64,000 nt of DNA. It comes from Forficula auricularia (taxonomy: Eukaryota; Arthropoda; Insecta; Dermaptera; Forficulidae). The translations under genes were made by a program, and so were the position numbers. This document shows positions 32,235 to 43,213 of this stretch, one piece after another; positions within the stretch are counted from its first letter, which is position 1; each line of letters begins with the position of its first letter. A model generated the notes under the pieces. The model was not told the DNA's origin. It saw only the letters and a program-made list of their open reading frames with translations, and did not search any database. Where the stretch lies: assembly GCA_024734495.1 (NCBI GenBank), contig JALMQS010000225.1, positions 3,866,369 to 3,930,368 of the forward strand, in the 5' to 3' direction.

Positions 32235-32315
32235 CGTAGTCTAAACTCGTAGACGCCTTGAAGACATGATCCGAGATCTTTCCGCCCCCACAATCTTCTT
32301 CCATCTCTTCTTCAG
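32235..32315 (-). CDS. Host gene mini-exon B (probable alternative exon)
   Basis: It is 81 bp between CTGTTTTAG and GTAAGC on the minus strand. Only one phase is open and it is the same as in exon A. It encodes about 27 residues: an acidic EEEMEED stretch followed by CGGGKISDHVFKASTSLDY. Shared with exon A are the leading Glu, CGGG, Ser, His, KAS, Ser and final Tyr, plus flanking intron bases (GCTTACCGTAGT, CAGCTAAAA). This pattern is what exon duplication with mutually exclusive use produces. Confidence 0.6.
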
Positions 32316-33150
32316 CTAAAACAGAAACACACATATCCATCAATCAATCAATATTGCTTTGAAAATCAACTATTTTTATCAATTTTGATTGATAAAGGTC
32401 GTTAGGATTGTTTTATAAAAATTACATTTTATAAGTTATTTCTGTATATTGCTAATGGGCCAAAATTAAAAGGGGTTCTCTCGTAAATAATTATTAATTA
32501 TTTTATTAGATAATAAATCTAAGAGGGGGACCATGTGTATGGAAAAGTCATGTGGATGGAACATCAGTTTATTTTTTACTTGCTAATCATTTAAATTAAA
32601 TTGAAACTTACTGTCGAAACGTCGTCGCCCAATCCATATTCCAGTCAAACTTTCTGATTCTCTTCCGTAGATTTTTCCATATGAATTTCTTTTTCTATTT
32701 GTCTGTCCTTCCTTTTATTTCATACATTTTGAAGTCGTTTCTGATTTCTTTACAATTAATAGCCGTATATTTCTTGATTTCAATCTGAAACAAAAAATTT
32801 GTTTTGTAAAATCTTTCCTTTTATTTAAATAGAATTTAATATACATATATATTTATATATATTATAATTTACTGAGTAGACGGTTTATTTATTTATTTAT
32901 TTGATGCTTTGAGGCGATTCGCCTCATAAAGCATATAACATGTAATATAAGGCATAATAGGTTTAGTTCTATTTAAAATGAATTTGTATTTTCTCTAATT
33001 GCATTTCAATTACTCTAAGTATTTTGTAATGTGTATTTTAAATATATTGTTTGAAATTATTTTGTATTTCAAATAAATTAGAAAACAGATCCTTTAAATA
33101 CTTGAAATAAATTTTATAATAAACAATTTTTCTTAAAAATGCAATCTTTC
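32316..33150. repeat. Old dispersed repeat and AT-rich filler
   Basis: 32455-32580 matches the family ending GTGGATGG(C/A)..ACATCAGTTTATTTT. A (TTTA)n run is at 32886-32902. No gene recognised. Confidence 0.5.
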
Positions 33151-33650
33151 TGTTAATCTGCCATTCCAGTTGCCTAAATTCAGGCGTTATTATCAAGTGC
33201 TGCCTCTTTCGGACATGTTTTGAATTAAGGCTTTTATGTTTGGAATTGACAAAGTATTAAATGACAACCAAGCAGGAGACTAAGATTTTTTCAGAAAAAG
33301 TGCGAACAATTGCATAGGTTTTTTTTTTAATATATAATTATGAATAAATAAATAAATTAGTCAAACAAAACTATTATGAAAAAGTCATTCATTCATTGAA
33401 TATTTTTATAAACTCTAATCTTTTTAATCAGAGATTAATTGTAATTAATTTTATGTTTTTGATATTTAAATCTCATTAATGAAAATAAATAAAGATGAAT
33501 ATATTTCAATTACAAATAAATATTTTAAATTAATAACATTTTAATATAAATGTATTAATTGATTAATTTAATATTTTCTTGGATGTTTTTTGGAAAATTC
33601 GAAAAACATCAAATAAAAAAGCATATTCCTTTTAATAATACAGACTTAAG
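33151..33650 (-). repeat. Dispersed repeat, reverse copy of 14.33-15.6 kb sequence
   Basis: GCCTAAATTCAGGCGTT, GCCTCTTTCGGACATG and CAAGCAGGAGACTA are reverse complements (with changes) of sequence near 15460-15580. The GAAAAACATCAAATAAAAAA end matches that near 14350-14390. The ~250-bp tandem units present in the other copy are absent here, so they are a separate insertion or expansion. Confidence 0.65.
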
Positions 33651-34453
33651 TTATTAGTGAAAATATTTTAAAAACTCTAAACGCTATGTAAATTTTCTTG
33701 TTTTTTTTTGTTAAATATACTTTTGATCTATTATAATACTCGAACTTAAAACAATGTCTTATAGTTTAATGATAGAAACTTTTGTTCCAAATTTTAGTTT
33801 ATTAATTTTATTGCATTCAGTTTCCTTATATGGACAAAGAATGAATTTTTAATATGGTATGGGAAATTATTGTTATCGGGCATTAATAAAGTGTTTTTGT
33901 GCTTAGTTTTTTCAAAATACCTCAAAAATTGACGTAACAATTTTGATATAAAATATTGAGCAAAACCAAGGCGGTTTGGTCTACAAAAAAACCGTAATTG
34001 GGTTAACATCGAAAAAATTATATTTTACGAAATATTAATTATTTTGTCAAAATTCTGTTAATACGTTAGCAAATTTTTATGTGCAATCTAGCTCAAAAAC
34101 TAGTGTGAATATCAAAACTAAATTTCACATCTAGATTCTTTATATTGAGATTAAGAGCTGATTAGATTTTGGTTGATATCGAACAAAAATTTAAGGAGTG
34201 CGGTAGAGTGGTTCTTATTTTGGGTATTTTCGAAATTTTATACGCTCCCAAAAGCATATGGTTCAAAATAAATAAACAAAAATACACCTCAAGTCTTAAG
34301 AACACATCTCAATTTTAACTTGTGACACAGCAATTAAGTTTCCCATCTTAAATAATTATATGGGGGTTTTGGCATTGAAATATATCAATTTTTTATTCCG
34401 GCCAAAGCAATGGTTCAAACAATTTGAAACTCTGTAGAATTTATTCTTATATT
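33651..34453. repeat. Old dispersed repeat, diverged
   Basis: Shares GAGATTAAGAGCTGATTAGA and following bases with 6.37 and 15.68 kb. The end (34380-34453) continues after the pogo element at 36110, so it is the interrupted target. Confidence 0.5.
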
Positions 34454-34653
34454 TAGAGGAAAGTGGGGGAAACACGAACGCGGGGTAATCCCGAATGCAA
34501 CAGTTTTGATATATTAGAAATAAATGTCGGTATTTTGTTTACGACCACCATGAAGTTCACGTCGCTTGTAGTGCCAATCAACAACAAGGGGACATATAGA
34601 CGCAAGCACGGGTCAAGTTATGGACATTTCAATTTTTTGTGTGTTTTTGATGT

Positions 34654-35044
34654 AATTTTTTACGTAAATATAACTTAATATAGTCTTATTTCTATCGACA
34701 ATAGTAAGATAAACTTTATATAGTTGAAAACTCATATATTAATGATTCTATGCCGATAATGCTTAACGGCAAAAGTAACATAACCTATAATAATTTTGTC
34801 ATTTTAATTGTTTCGATCCTGCGGGGCAATGGCGAACAGACCATGTCGGATAATCTCGAACGTTCGGTATTACCCCGCAGGATCGAAACAATTAAAATGA
34901 CAAAATTATTATAGGTTATGTTACTTTTGCCGTTAAGCATTATTGGCATAGAATCATTAATATATGAGTAGTCAACTATATAAAGTTTATCTTACTATTG
35001 TTGATAGAAATAAAACTATATTAAATTATATTTACGTAAAAAAT
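34654..35044. repeat. Internal 173-bp inverted repeat of the pogo element
   Basis: Arms 34654-34826 and 34873-35044 are inverted with few differences; the 46-bp loop contains CGAACGTTCGG. It occupies the place where the catalytic part of the transposase should be, so the internal deletion may have been replaced by a foldback. Confidence 0.85.
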
Positions 35045-35838
35045 TGGTTGAGTTATTTACGAATGCTTTTAATCGGTGCAGTAATCTTGAAAATGGATTC
35101 AGATCTGCAAGAATATATCCGTTGCGGCCTATTGAAATTCATGATCAACAAACTGCTGAAAAAGCTTCTAATGCACAAGATCGCAGTGTTGAAGTTTCAA
35201 TGCTCAAGCTTCTGATGCATGTCCTGTTCATTTCCAATCAAATAACACACAACCGCTTGATACTACTGCATCTTCTTCCATGGTACAAACTTCTGGTTCA
35301 GCAATAGATGATCTTGGTGGACATGACAATTCAGTTACAGCTGTAGAGGCGAGCACGCTGTCAGTTTTTATAACTGAAATCGTTGAAGTGCCTATAAATC
35401 CTTCCAAAACATCTAAGCGCAACATTATAAAGAAGAATTATTTTAACAAGCACACCTATTAAAGATCAATTAGAAGAAAAGGAAAATAAAAAACGTAGCA
35501 AAGAAGAAGGAATCAACAGAAAAGCTGCAAAAATACCAAGGAAAAAACTGAAATAAAAAGACTGAAACGTGATCGTAGCAAATATAAAAACGAAGAAACT
35601 AAAAAAGTATTGATCAATTTCAAGAATATTAAAGAGTTTAGTGATTCTAGTCAAGGAAAGAAAGAAGGAAAGGACGAAACTATTGACTACTATTGTATTT
35701 TTTGTAATGATAAATATATAGATCCCCCCCGATGAAGACTGGATTATGTGCTCCGTTTGTGAAAATTGGGCTCATGAGAAATGTACAGATGGACAGTCAA
35801 CATCGGAGGGTTATAAATGTGATCTCTGTCGTAATTAA
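35044..35838 (+). pseudogene. pogo/Tigger transposase C-terminus with PHD finger
   Basis: The fragment starts at the end of the DDE_1 domain (ENGFRSARIYPLRP, cf. the family pattern GFRxxGIYPLNP). It passes through a frameshifted linker (SVFITEIVEVPINPSKTSKR, then TPIKDQLEEKENKKR). It ends at 35695-35838 in a PHD-like finger: a CxxC pair (CIFC), DEDWIMCSVCENWAHEKC and CDLCRN with stop. In arthropod pogo relatives such a finger is a known C-terminal addition. Frameshifts occur near 35220, 35470, 35550 and 35720, so no protein is made. The catalytic aspartates are missing. Confidence 0.75.
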
Positions 35839-35880
35839 GACTGTTTTATAGGTTATAAATGTTTATTCGTAGTTACCCCA

Positions 35881-35930
35881 CTTAGTGTTCGGGTTTACCC
35901 GACATATGTCGGGTAAACCCGAACACTAAG
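35881..35930. repeat. Perfect 50-bp palindrome
   Basis: CTTAGTGTTCGGGTTTACCC is followed by GACATATGTC and the exact reverse complement, with no loop. It lies about 40 bp after the transposase stop and 177 bp before the element end. CGGGTTTACCCG-like motifs also resemble the subterminal GGGGTAATCCCGAA. Confidence 0.95.
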
Positions 35931-36109
35931 GGTTTTGTTTTTTCTTTTTAATATTACATTTTATAAACAAATTTTATATTTTGACTACTTAACTAGTTAG
36001 ATAGATAATTCAACTTAATTATAAAACAATAAAAGTAAGGTTATGTTTCAAAACTGCTGTTTTATTCAAGTTTTCCCTTAGGTGTTCGTGTTTCCCCCAC
36101 TTTCCCCTA

Positions 36110-37138
36110 ATAGTAAGCTATCCTTCAGAATTTTTTTTCAGATTTTTAGCTATTATAATTTTGCAGTTATATCTAGATAAATTACTGCTATTTCTTAGCG
36201 TTAGTAAGTTATAGACTCCAAAATTATAACAACCTAAAAATCTCTAAAATTCTCAAGAATAGATATTATTATAAGGATAAATTATACAGAATTTCAAATT
36301 TTTTGAATTATGACTTTGGCCGAATAAAAAATTATTGCTCAATATACCAAGAAACCCATTTTATTTAGATTTGAGTATAAAGGTATCAATTTTTATTCGG
36401 ACCAAAGTAATGATTCAAAAAAATTGAAACTCTGTAGACTATAATAGTATCTATTCTTCAGAATTTTTACAGATTTTTTTCTATTTTAATTTTGAAGTCT
36501 ATAACTTACTAACGGTAGCAGTAATTAATCTAGGTGTAACTCCGAAATTTAATTAGTTAAAAATCAGTGAAAATTCTTAAGGATAGCTACTAATATAAGG
36601 ATAGTCTACAGATTTTCAAATTTTTTTAATCACTACTTTAGCCGGAATAAAAAAATTGATCGTTCACTGCAAAAAATGCCATGTTTTTTAGATGGAAAAC
36701 ATTTTTGTTCGAGACATATGAACCTCTGGCAGCATAAAAATTCGATAATACCCAAATAAAGGGGCAACAAAGAGGGAGGTCTTAAAAAATTAAAAATAGA
36801 AAATTTTAATACTAAAAATAAACAAGAAAATGTAATTTACCATAAAAAATGAGCTATAATAAAAAAGAGAGAGAAAAAGTTTTGCGGGTGGTGGGGGTGG
36901 GGGGTAAAAAATACAGAACTATCAATACTATATACCTTCTAGACCCTTTGAAGGATTTGTTTAAAATTTCGCGCGGCACACTACCATATATGACTTTGTG
37001 AAAATGAGCCATGGTTCAAAAATAATTTAAAATAATAAAATTTCAAAATAAAAACCGAAGAAAGCTAATATTTAAATTAGAAGATTCTCATTAATAAGAT
37101 GGATATTTTTAATTGCTAATGAGTTCAAAATTCAGAGT
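36110..37138. repeat. Old repeat array in inverted units
   Basis: GGCCGAATAAAAAATT, GAAACTCTGTAGA, and CTTCAGAATTTTT recur in both orientations (36110-36300, 36380-36500, 36560-36660). The unit continues the sequence left of the pogo insertion. No gene recognised. Confidence 0.5.
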
Positions 37139-37334
37139 GTGGGAGGCAGTGGCCTAGCGAAAGGGGGCAAGTGGGGTTATCATGCCCCGGGCGCTATTCA
37201 CAAAGGGGCGCCAAATGGTCCGCAAAACAAAAATTTGCTGGATAATTTTTATTTTTATTATAATTGATTTCTGGAAAATATATTTTAAATTTAGTCCCAG
37301 TGTAATAAAATAAATGTTAATTCGTAAATAAAAA

Positions 37335-38088
37335 GGAAATAAAAATTTTTAAGAAAAAAATAAAAACCGACTTCAAAAAATTAAATGCAACAAATAAAAT
37401 ACACTAAAAGGTATAAAATAATTATTATCTTATTTAGTTACAACTAAACGACGAAATATTAACATGAAATTACTTTTTGAAGTCGGTGCCAAACTAACTA
37501 TACCTATAAGCGAGCATACCCTCCAAACGTACTAAGTAAGATCCGTCGAGTGCGATTCATAAAAGGTATATGTTTGGCACCAACTTCAAAAAGTAATTTC
37601 ATGTTAATATTTCGTCGTTTAGTTGTAACTAAATAAGATAATAATTATTTTATACCTTTTAGTGTATTTTATTTGTTGCATTTAATTTTTTGAAGTCGGT
37701 TTTTATTTTTTTCTTAAAAATTTTTATTTTTCTCTTTTTAGTGTTAGTGTTATTAATAGTGATGATATCATCAGAACTTGACCAAATTAATATGACACCA
37801 TCCCTAAGACACCCCCTTTCGGATAAAAGAAGAACCATCGAAATCGGTTCATAAACAAAGAAGTTAGGTCTAAACAAACCTAATAAAAAAGGTCTAATAC
37901 CTATGAAAAAATACGAAAAAAAATGGGACCAATCGGAAGCTAGACTGGACCCAATGCAAAAAAATTTTCAAAATCGGTTGAGAATTGGCGGAGATATGAG
38001 GTAACATAGGCACAAAAAAAAAAAAAAAAAAAAAAAAAATTCAATCGAATAGAGAACCTCCTCCTTTTTTGAAGTCGGTTAAAAAGGA
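37335..38088 (-). repeat. CCGACTTC foldback element, copy B
   Basis: Reverse-orientation copy of 2721-3465, very close in sequence, including the palindromic half (centre about 37490-37580), ATCAGAACTTGACCAAATTA and the A-run (38013-38039). It ends GAAGTCGGTTAAAAAGG. Confidence 0.85.
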
Positions 38089-38182
38089 ACACTAATAGTC
38101 TAAATCAAACTGCAATAATATATTCATAATAGAAATGGCACGTCTTTTCTACTGGCAGGGCTGACTCGGCCTGTGTCTAGAT

Positions 38183-38850
38183 CAGTGGTTCCCAACCTGA
38201 GGGCGATCGCCCCCAAGTGGGCGATTTGGGTTATCAGGAGGCGATAAATAAGTGAGGGGGCGATGAGTATTCAAAGGGAGGAAAATTAAAATACACTCAC
38301 GTACAAAGAAATGGAATCACTTCCCTTGCGAGTTGTTAAATATAATTTTCATTCTCAAATATAAATAATGTTATATTAATATATTTTAGAAAAAATATTT
38401 AAATTTCTAATAAATTACAAAGAATCATACTGTTGTAAACGCGGCATTTAGAGTATTTTTTTCTTGATAATAATATAATTGTTTTTAATGGTAATATTTT
38501 GGAGTAGCAGTCGGCATGTCCTTTGATGCTGGTACATGCCTTATTTGACAATAGGATGGTCGGACTTTACAATTCCCACTTTTTGAACCTCAATAAATTT
38601 AATTTATGTTTCACATATTTTGGGTTAAGAGATTATTAAGTCCTGTCGGAAGGCTTTTTAACTGAAGGAAACACCAGATGTCAATAATAAATTAATTGAT
38701 TGGGGTTTTTCTAAATTTCAACTTTGCGCTTTATTATTTTCACTTTACTTCAAATTAAAATTGAACATACAATGAAAATGAAAAGGGGGCGATAAGTGTT
38801 AGTCAACCTCCAGAAAGGGGCGATGGGCCACAAAAGTTTGGGAACCACTG
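38183..38850. mobile_element. hAT MITE with exact 8-bp duplication
   Basis: Ends CAGTGGTTCCCAACCTGAGG and GTTTGGGAACCACTG are flanked by GTCTAGAT at 38175-38182 and 38851-38858. GGGGCGAT repeats lie subterminally in both halves. 668 bp, non-coding. Confidence 0.93.
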
Positions 38851-38858
38851 GTCTAGAT

Positions 38859-39440
38859 AGAATAGAATAGAATATTTATTTGCAAAGAAATAAGTAAATA
38901 CATTGTAGGTATACGTAAAAAAAATTTAAACTAATTAAAGACAATAAAATAAATCAAATTTAACAATTATTGCAACACCCCTCATTAAGCAAAGCTTGTG
39001 TGGAGGGGTGGTCCGACATCATAGCGTTGTTTGCCAGTTCCAATTTTTATACATATATATAATATCTATGTACATCCATATAGCTTTTTATAAATAAATA
39101 AAATCCGAAACTTCCAAAAATAAATCAATACTAAAGGCCTTCTTCCACATACCTCCTCAACCTTCTCCCAAACAAACCAGAGATTGGCAGCCCAGTGATG
39201 CTCGCTGGCAGTCCATTATAAACACGAGGACCCCTGAAAGCTGGATGACGTGCAGCTGCACTGGTATTGAATCTAGGCTCCCTAAGGCGTTTCCCAGATT
39301 GTTCGCGGGTTCCATGGACATGCCCCGGCGCCTCCGGGAATTCCCGAGGTCTAGTGTGTACAAAATTTATGAGGCACATATCACGGAGCTGGTCAAAATT
39401 CAAAACGTTGAATTCCTTGAAGATCAGCTCAGTGGGGTAT
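38859..39440 (-). pseudogene. Jockey/CR1-type LINE, C-terminus and 3' UTR
   Basis: The frame 39403-39131 contains DQLRDMCLINFVHTRPREF, EPRFNTSAAARHPAFRGPRV, YNGLPASI and a final RRLRRYVEE, the usual RxxxxxxxGPRxWNxLP ending of such Pol proteins. The 3' UTR runs to an ATTCT pentamer tail (38859-38877), a LINE feature. The RT domain is missing (5' truncation). Confidence 0.75.
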
Positions 39441-39455
39441 CTTGGTGATCATATA

Positions 39456-40480
39456 TATATAATAAAGCGGTTTGTTCTAGAGAATGCGCCGTTTTCCGCA
39501 TCCAACACGCCAATTCTCTCTATCCAGAATGTCTTGCTCTTGTAGTTGCCTACTGGTCATTGCCTCATCTACTCCCTGCTTCCACGTTCGTCTCGGTCTT
39601 CCTCTTCTCCTCCGTCTTTCCGTGGGCATCCAGGTCCATATTTTATGAGGCCACCTATCTTCCGGCATTCTTTTGAGGTGTCCATACCATATTAATCTCT
39701 TCCTTTCTATCTATTATGTCGTTTTCCATTTTCATTTTGTCCCTTATAGTTGTATTTGGGATATGCTCCAATCTCAACACTCTGCAACTACTTCCCATCG
39801 CATCCATTTCGAGCGCTTGTAATTTTTTTCGTTTTTCTTATTCATGTCCCATGTTTCTGAATTGTATAGGGCTATGCCTTCCACTATGGACCGATATATA
39901 TATTTTTTTGTGTCCTGTTTGATCCCTTTACTCCACCAGGCCCCATTCAGTTGCCCAATAACTCTTCGACCTTGACAGATTTTATTTTTAATATCCCTCT
40001 CACAGTTTGGCTCCTCGCTAAAGACAGATCCCAAATATATAAATTCCTTACAGTTTTTTATCACTTTTCCATTGATATCCAGATTTTCCCCTCTGTCCCG
40101 ACCGTCAGGTATTCAGTTTTTTCAAAGTTTATTTCCAGTCCCCATCTATTATATTCCCCTTCCAGTTTACGGGTCATGTAGCTTACGTCATCTATATCTG
40201 CTGCAATAACAACTTGGTCATCCGCAAATAATAATGTGTAGAGGTACGACTCGTCAATTTGTAGTCCCATTGATCCACATTTTTTTGTCCATTCTTGCAG
40301 GGCATATGAGACATATATTCGAAATAGAGTAGGAGACAGACAACATCCTTGCAGTAGACCTTTATTTGTTTGAAACTCATCTGATATCTCATTCTTTATT
40401 TTAACTGCTGATCTATTTTTTATATATAGATGTTTAACCGCGTCGATATAGCGCCTATTGATCATATACATTTCAAAATC
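39456..40480 (-). pseudogene. LINE reverse transcriptase, second copy
   Basis: Near-identical to 10140-11150 on the other strand: NRRYIDAVKHLYIKN, GLLQGCCLSPTLF, LLFADDQVV (FADD again), FIYLGS, and the same frame breaks before the RRRRGRPRRTWK domain. An extra frame break lies near 40090. It is truncated at the 5' side at about 40480 within the RT and ends with the same AAACCGCTTTATTAT 3' terminus. Confidence 0.88.
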
Positions 40481-40683
40481 TAGTCTTGTTTTCTCAACTA
40501 CATTTTTTGTCTCAAATTTAAAGCCTAGTTTGATCCTATGACTTTATTTATTTTACTTTATTTATTAATTAATTTGCGAGTATATTTTACATATAATATT
40601 ATATGGTTTTCGAATGGGGGGGGGCGCTAAAAAGGTATTGTGCTCTGGGCGCGAGTTAAGCTCGCTACGCCACTGGTGGGAGG

Positions 40684-41335
40684 GTTATTTCGTAAATAAT
40701 TATAAATGATATATTTTATTAAAATATAAGAGAGGGGTCAGGTTGCAGGGTAAGTGAAAGTCATGTGGATGGCCACATCAGTTTATTTTCTAAATACCTT
40801 CAAAAGAAAAATATTTTGCTTTTAAAAATAATCTGAAATAATAATTTTCTTTATTGAATAGAATATTATATTTTAAATATCCCTGCAAAATAAATTCTTC
40901 AATCTGACTTCAGAGCGCGTTTAAGAGGTTCGTTGAAATTACTACTTGGGATTTAAATTCAGTTGGTTATGATTCGTGGTCGCGTAACGAACTGTTAAAT
41001 AAAAAACGATATAAAATGTCCGTTATTAAATTTGTAGATCTAGTTGAAGTGTTAAATGGATAATAATAAGGATTATCACTGATTAAGGTATTTTAATCTC
41101 CATTTTTATTAAATTTCTTTCAAATGGTAAGGGCGAAATAGTCAACTGAATATTTATACTATTGAGCCAGTTGATTATTTATTATACTTAGACAAAAATC
41201 TTTTCTTTTAGGTTCAATATAATTTCGTAATTGTAGCGGGTTTTAGATATATATTCATAGAATGGGCTCAAGTAAAGTGGAGATAAAAAAATTTCAAAAT
41301 TATTATAAATAGTACCTATAAATATAACAGCTTAG
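40684..41335. other. Old repeat tail and AT-rich stretch
   Basis: 40684-40790 belongs to the family ending GTGGATGGCCACATCAGTTT. The rest is unassigned. Confidence 0.45.
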
Positions 41336-41339
41336 AAAA

Positions 41340-41761
41340 CAGGAATTTGCTATTGAAGACATATGTATGGAGCATAGCTATGGGTACCGGTGTGAAACCT
41401 GGACAATTAGAAAAGCGGAGAGAAAGAGATTAGAGGCTTTCGAAATGTGGTGCTACAGAAGAATGATGAATATCAAATGGATGGATAAAATTACAAATGA
41501 AGAAGTTCTTGGAAGAATCGGAGAAAGAAGAACCTTGTGGAAGAGTCTAAGGAAGATGATGGGGCACACACTGAGACATGGGGACTGCTTAGGGATATCT
41601 TGGAGGGGGAGGTGGGAAAGAAAAGGGGAAGGGGAAGACCCAGATTAGAATATTTCAACCAAATAATTGGGGATATGGGATGCCAGACATTTAGAGAGGC
41701 CAAACAGCTGGCGGGGGACAGAGTCGAGTGGAGACGGATTGTTGCATCAAACCAGTCTTAG
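41340..41761 (+). pseudogene. LINE Pol C-terminal domain fragment
   Basis: Frame 41340-41580 reads a CETWTIRKAERKRLEAFEMW segment and CYRRMMNIKWMDKITNEEV, then after a frameshift near 41570 RGRGRPRLEYFNQI and DRVEWRRIVASNQS with stop. This is the domain after the RT in several LINE clades. The 3' end has an ATGATGATGATAAAT tail. RT missing. Confidence 0.75.
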
Positions 41762-41769
41762 GACTGAAT

Positions 41770-42232
41770 ACTCAATGATGATGATAAATATAACATTTTG
41801 CACCTGTGCTGTTTTCTCTATTACTTTATTAGAAATAAATTATTTATTTATTTAAATAAAATAAATTAAATCATTATTTTAAAACAAATCCAAAAACGCT
41901 AAGACAATCAATTAATTCAAGTTTATGGGATCTTGATTAAAAAAAGCCGATAAAATTTGCCTAATATTCTCATCTCCAGAGGTGGCTAAAAACGGACAAT
42001 CTCAATTAATTTGAAAATAATTATCACTTTGAAAAAATAACCAAACAAGCAAGCAAGTTATAATTATTATTATATCTATAAGGGCTAAAATTCATGAGCT
42101 TTTCATTTCAGTTTGAAATATCGCAAAAATAGATCCAAAATTGAGAGATGTACTTATGGTATATTCCTATAGATTAGCTTGTTCAGATTATTTTTATTAA
42201 TTAATTTCCTGATTCAAATACAAATATTGTAT
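41770..42232. other. AT-rich stretch, nothing recognised
   Basis: No supportable feature. Confidence 0.5.
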
Positions 42233-42485
42233 AAAAACAATCCAGAACCACGTTTATTTCAAAACTAAACGTTTCGGGAGAATTTCTTCCTTTTTCAATG
42301 GTTAATTTTTTCAAAAAAAGAAAGAGTGAGTGAGAGAAAGAATGTTGCTTTCGAAATTTTAGAGAAAGCAACTTTTTTTCTTATTTATTTTTTTGAAAAA
42401 AATTCACCATTGAAAAAGGGAGAAATTATCCCGAAACGCTTTGGTTTTAAAATAAACGTGGTTCTAGATTGTTTTTATAAAAGAT
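42233..42485. mobile_element. PLE-like inverted pair with degenerate ribozyme core
   Basis: Arms 42233-42330 and about 42385-42485 are inverted copies with TTGAAAAAGG, a (G)GGA/TCCC stem, CCGAAACG and ATAAACGTGGTTCT. The layout copies the hammerhead-bearing palindromes near 7 kb. The CUGANGA core reads TTGAAAA here and the GUC is changed, so activity is unlikely. Confidence 0.4.
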
Positions 42486-42579
42486 TTGTTTTTTTTATAT
42501 ATATTTATAGGACTATCCAAAATATATTGTAGAAATTTCATTCAAATAATTTAGAGCCTTTAATAATAAATATAATCGT

Positions 42580-43213
42580 TAATCTACTCTTATTAAACGA
42601 GCAAAAATTGTTTGTTTATATATATATTTATATCTTAGTTCTATTTTGAAAAAGGCTCTACCGATTTTGATGAAACCAACTCTAATAACAAGTTTTGAGG
42701 ATGAGAAAACGATCTGGCTAGGTCTGGACCTCGACAAATTTCATCTTAATTGATCTTTTCTTAATTTAAGTAATTATTTATAGATAAAAATCTGAATAAA
42801 AAAGTTTTTTACATTTTTTTCAATTATTTTTTATTTATTAATTGGTTTTTTAATTTTAAAAGCCACTAATAGGTTATAGCAAATATTAATATATCTACTC
42901 TTATTAAACGAGCAAAAATTGTTTGTATATTTATTTATATATATATATATTTGTATCTTGGTTCTATTTTGAAAACGGCTCTACCGATTTTAATGAAACA
43001 AATTTTATTAACAAGTTTTGAGGATGAGAAAGCGATCTGGCTAGGTCTGGACCTCGACATATTTAATCTTAATTGATCTTTTCTTAATTAAAGTAATTAT
43101 TGATAGATGAAAATCTCAATAAAAAAGTTTGTTTACATTTTTTTCAATTATCTTTTATTTATTAATTGGTTTTTTAATTTTAAAACCCACTAATAGATTA
43201 TAGCAAATATTAA
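42580..43213 (+). repeat. Two tandem ~315-bp units
   Basis: Both begin CTACTCTTATTAAACGAGCA (42581 and 42894) and share GGCTCTACCGATTTT, GGCTAGGTCTGGACCTCGAC and CACTAATAG(G/A)TTATAGC. They end in AATATTAATATAT. The unit could be a Helitron-like non-autonomous element, but no 3' hairpin was found. Confidence 0.8.

Larger units (their letters stand above)
34456..36107 (+). mobile_element. pogo/Tigger-type element with TA duplication
   Basis: Ends GAGGAAAGTGGGGGAAACAC and GTGTTTCCCCCACTTTCCCC are inverted with a small difference and flanked by TA (34454-34455, 36108-36109). The 1652-bp element holds a large internal inverted repeat (34654-34826 and 34873-35044), the C-terminal part of a DDE_1-type transposase and a PHD-like finger. 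Just inside the left end GGGGTAATCCCGAA resembles sequence at the loop of the inner repeat. Confidence 0.85.
37147..40675. mobile_element. hAT element filled with later insertions
   Basis: Left end CAGTGGCCTAGCGA and right end TCGCTACGCCACTG are inverted with small differences, flanked by identical GTGGGAGG (37139-37146 and 40676-40683). Its own remaining sequence is only 37147-37335 and about 40480-40675, with GGGGGCGC-rich subterminal motifs at both ends. Everything between is other elements: a CCGACTTC foldback, a hAT MITE and two LINE fragments. No transposase of its own. Confidence 0.85.
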
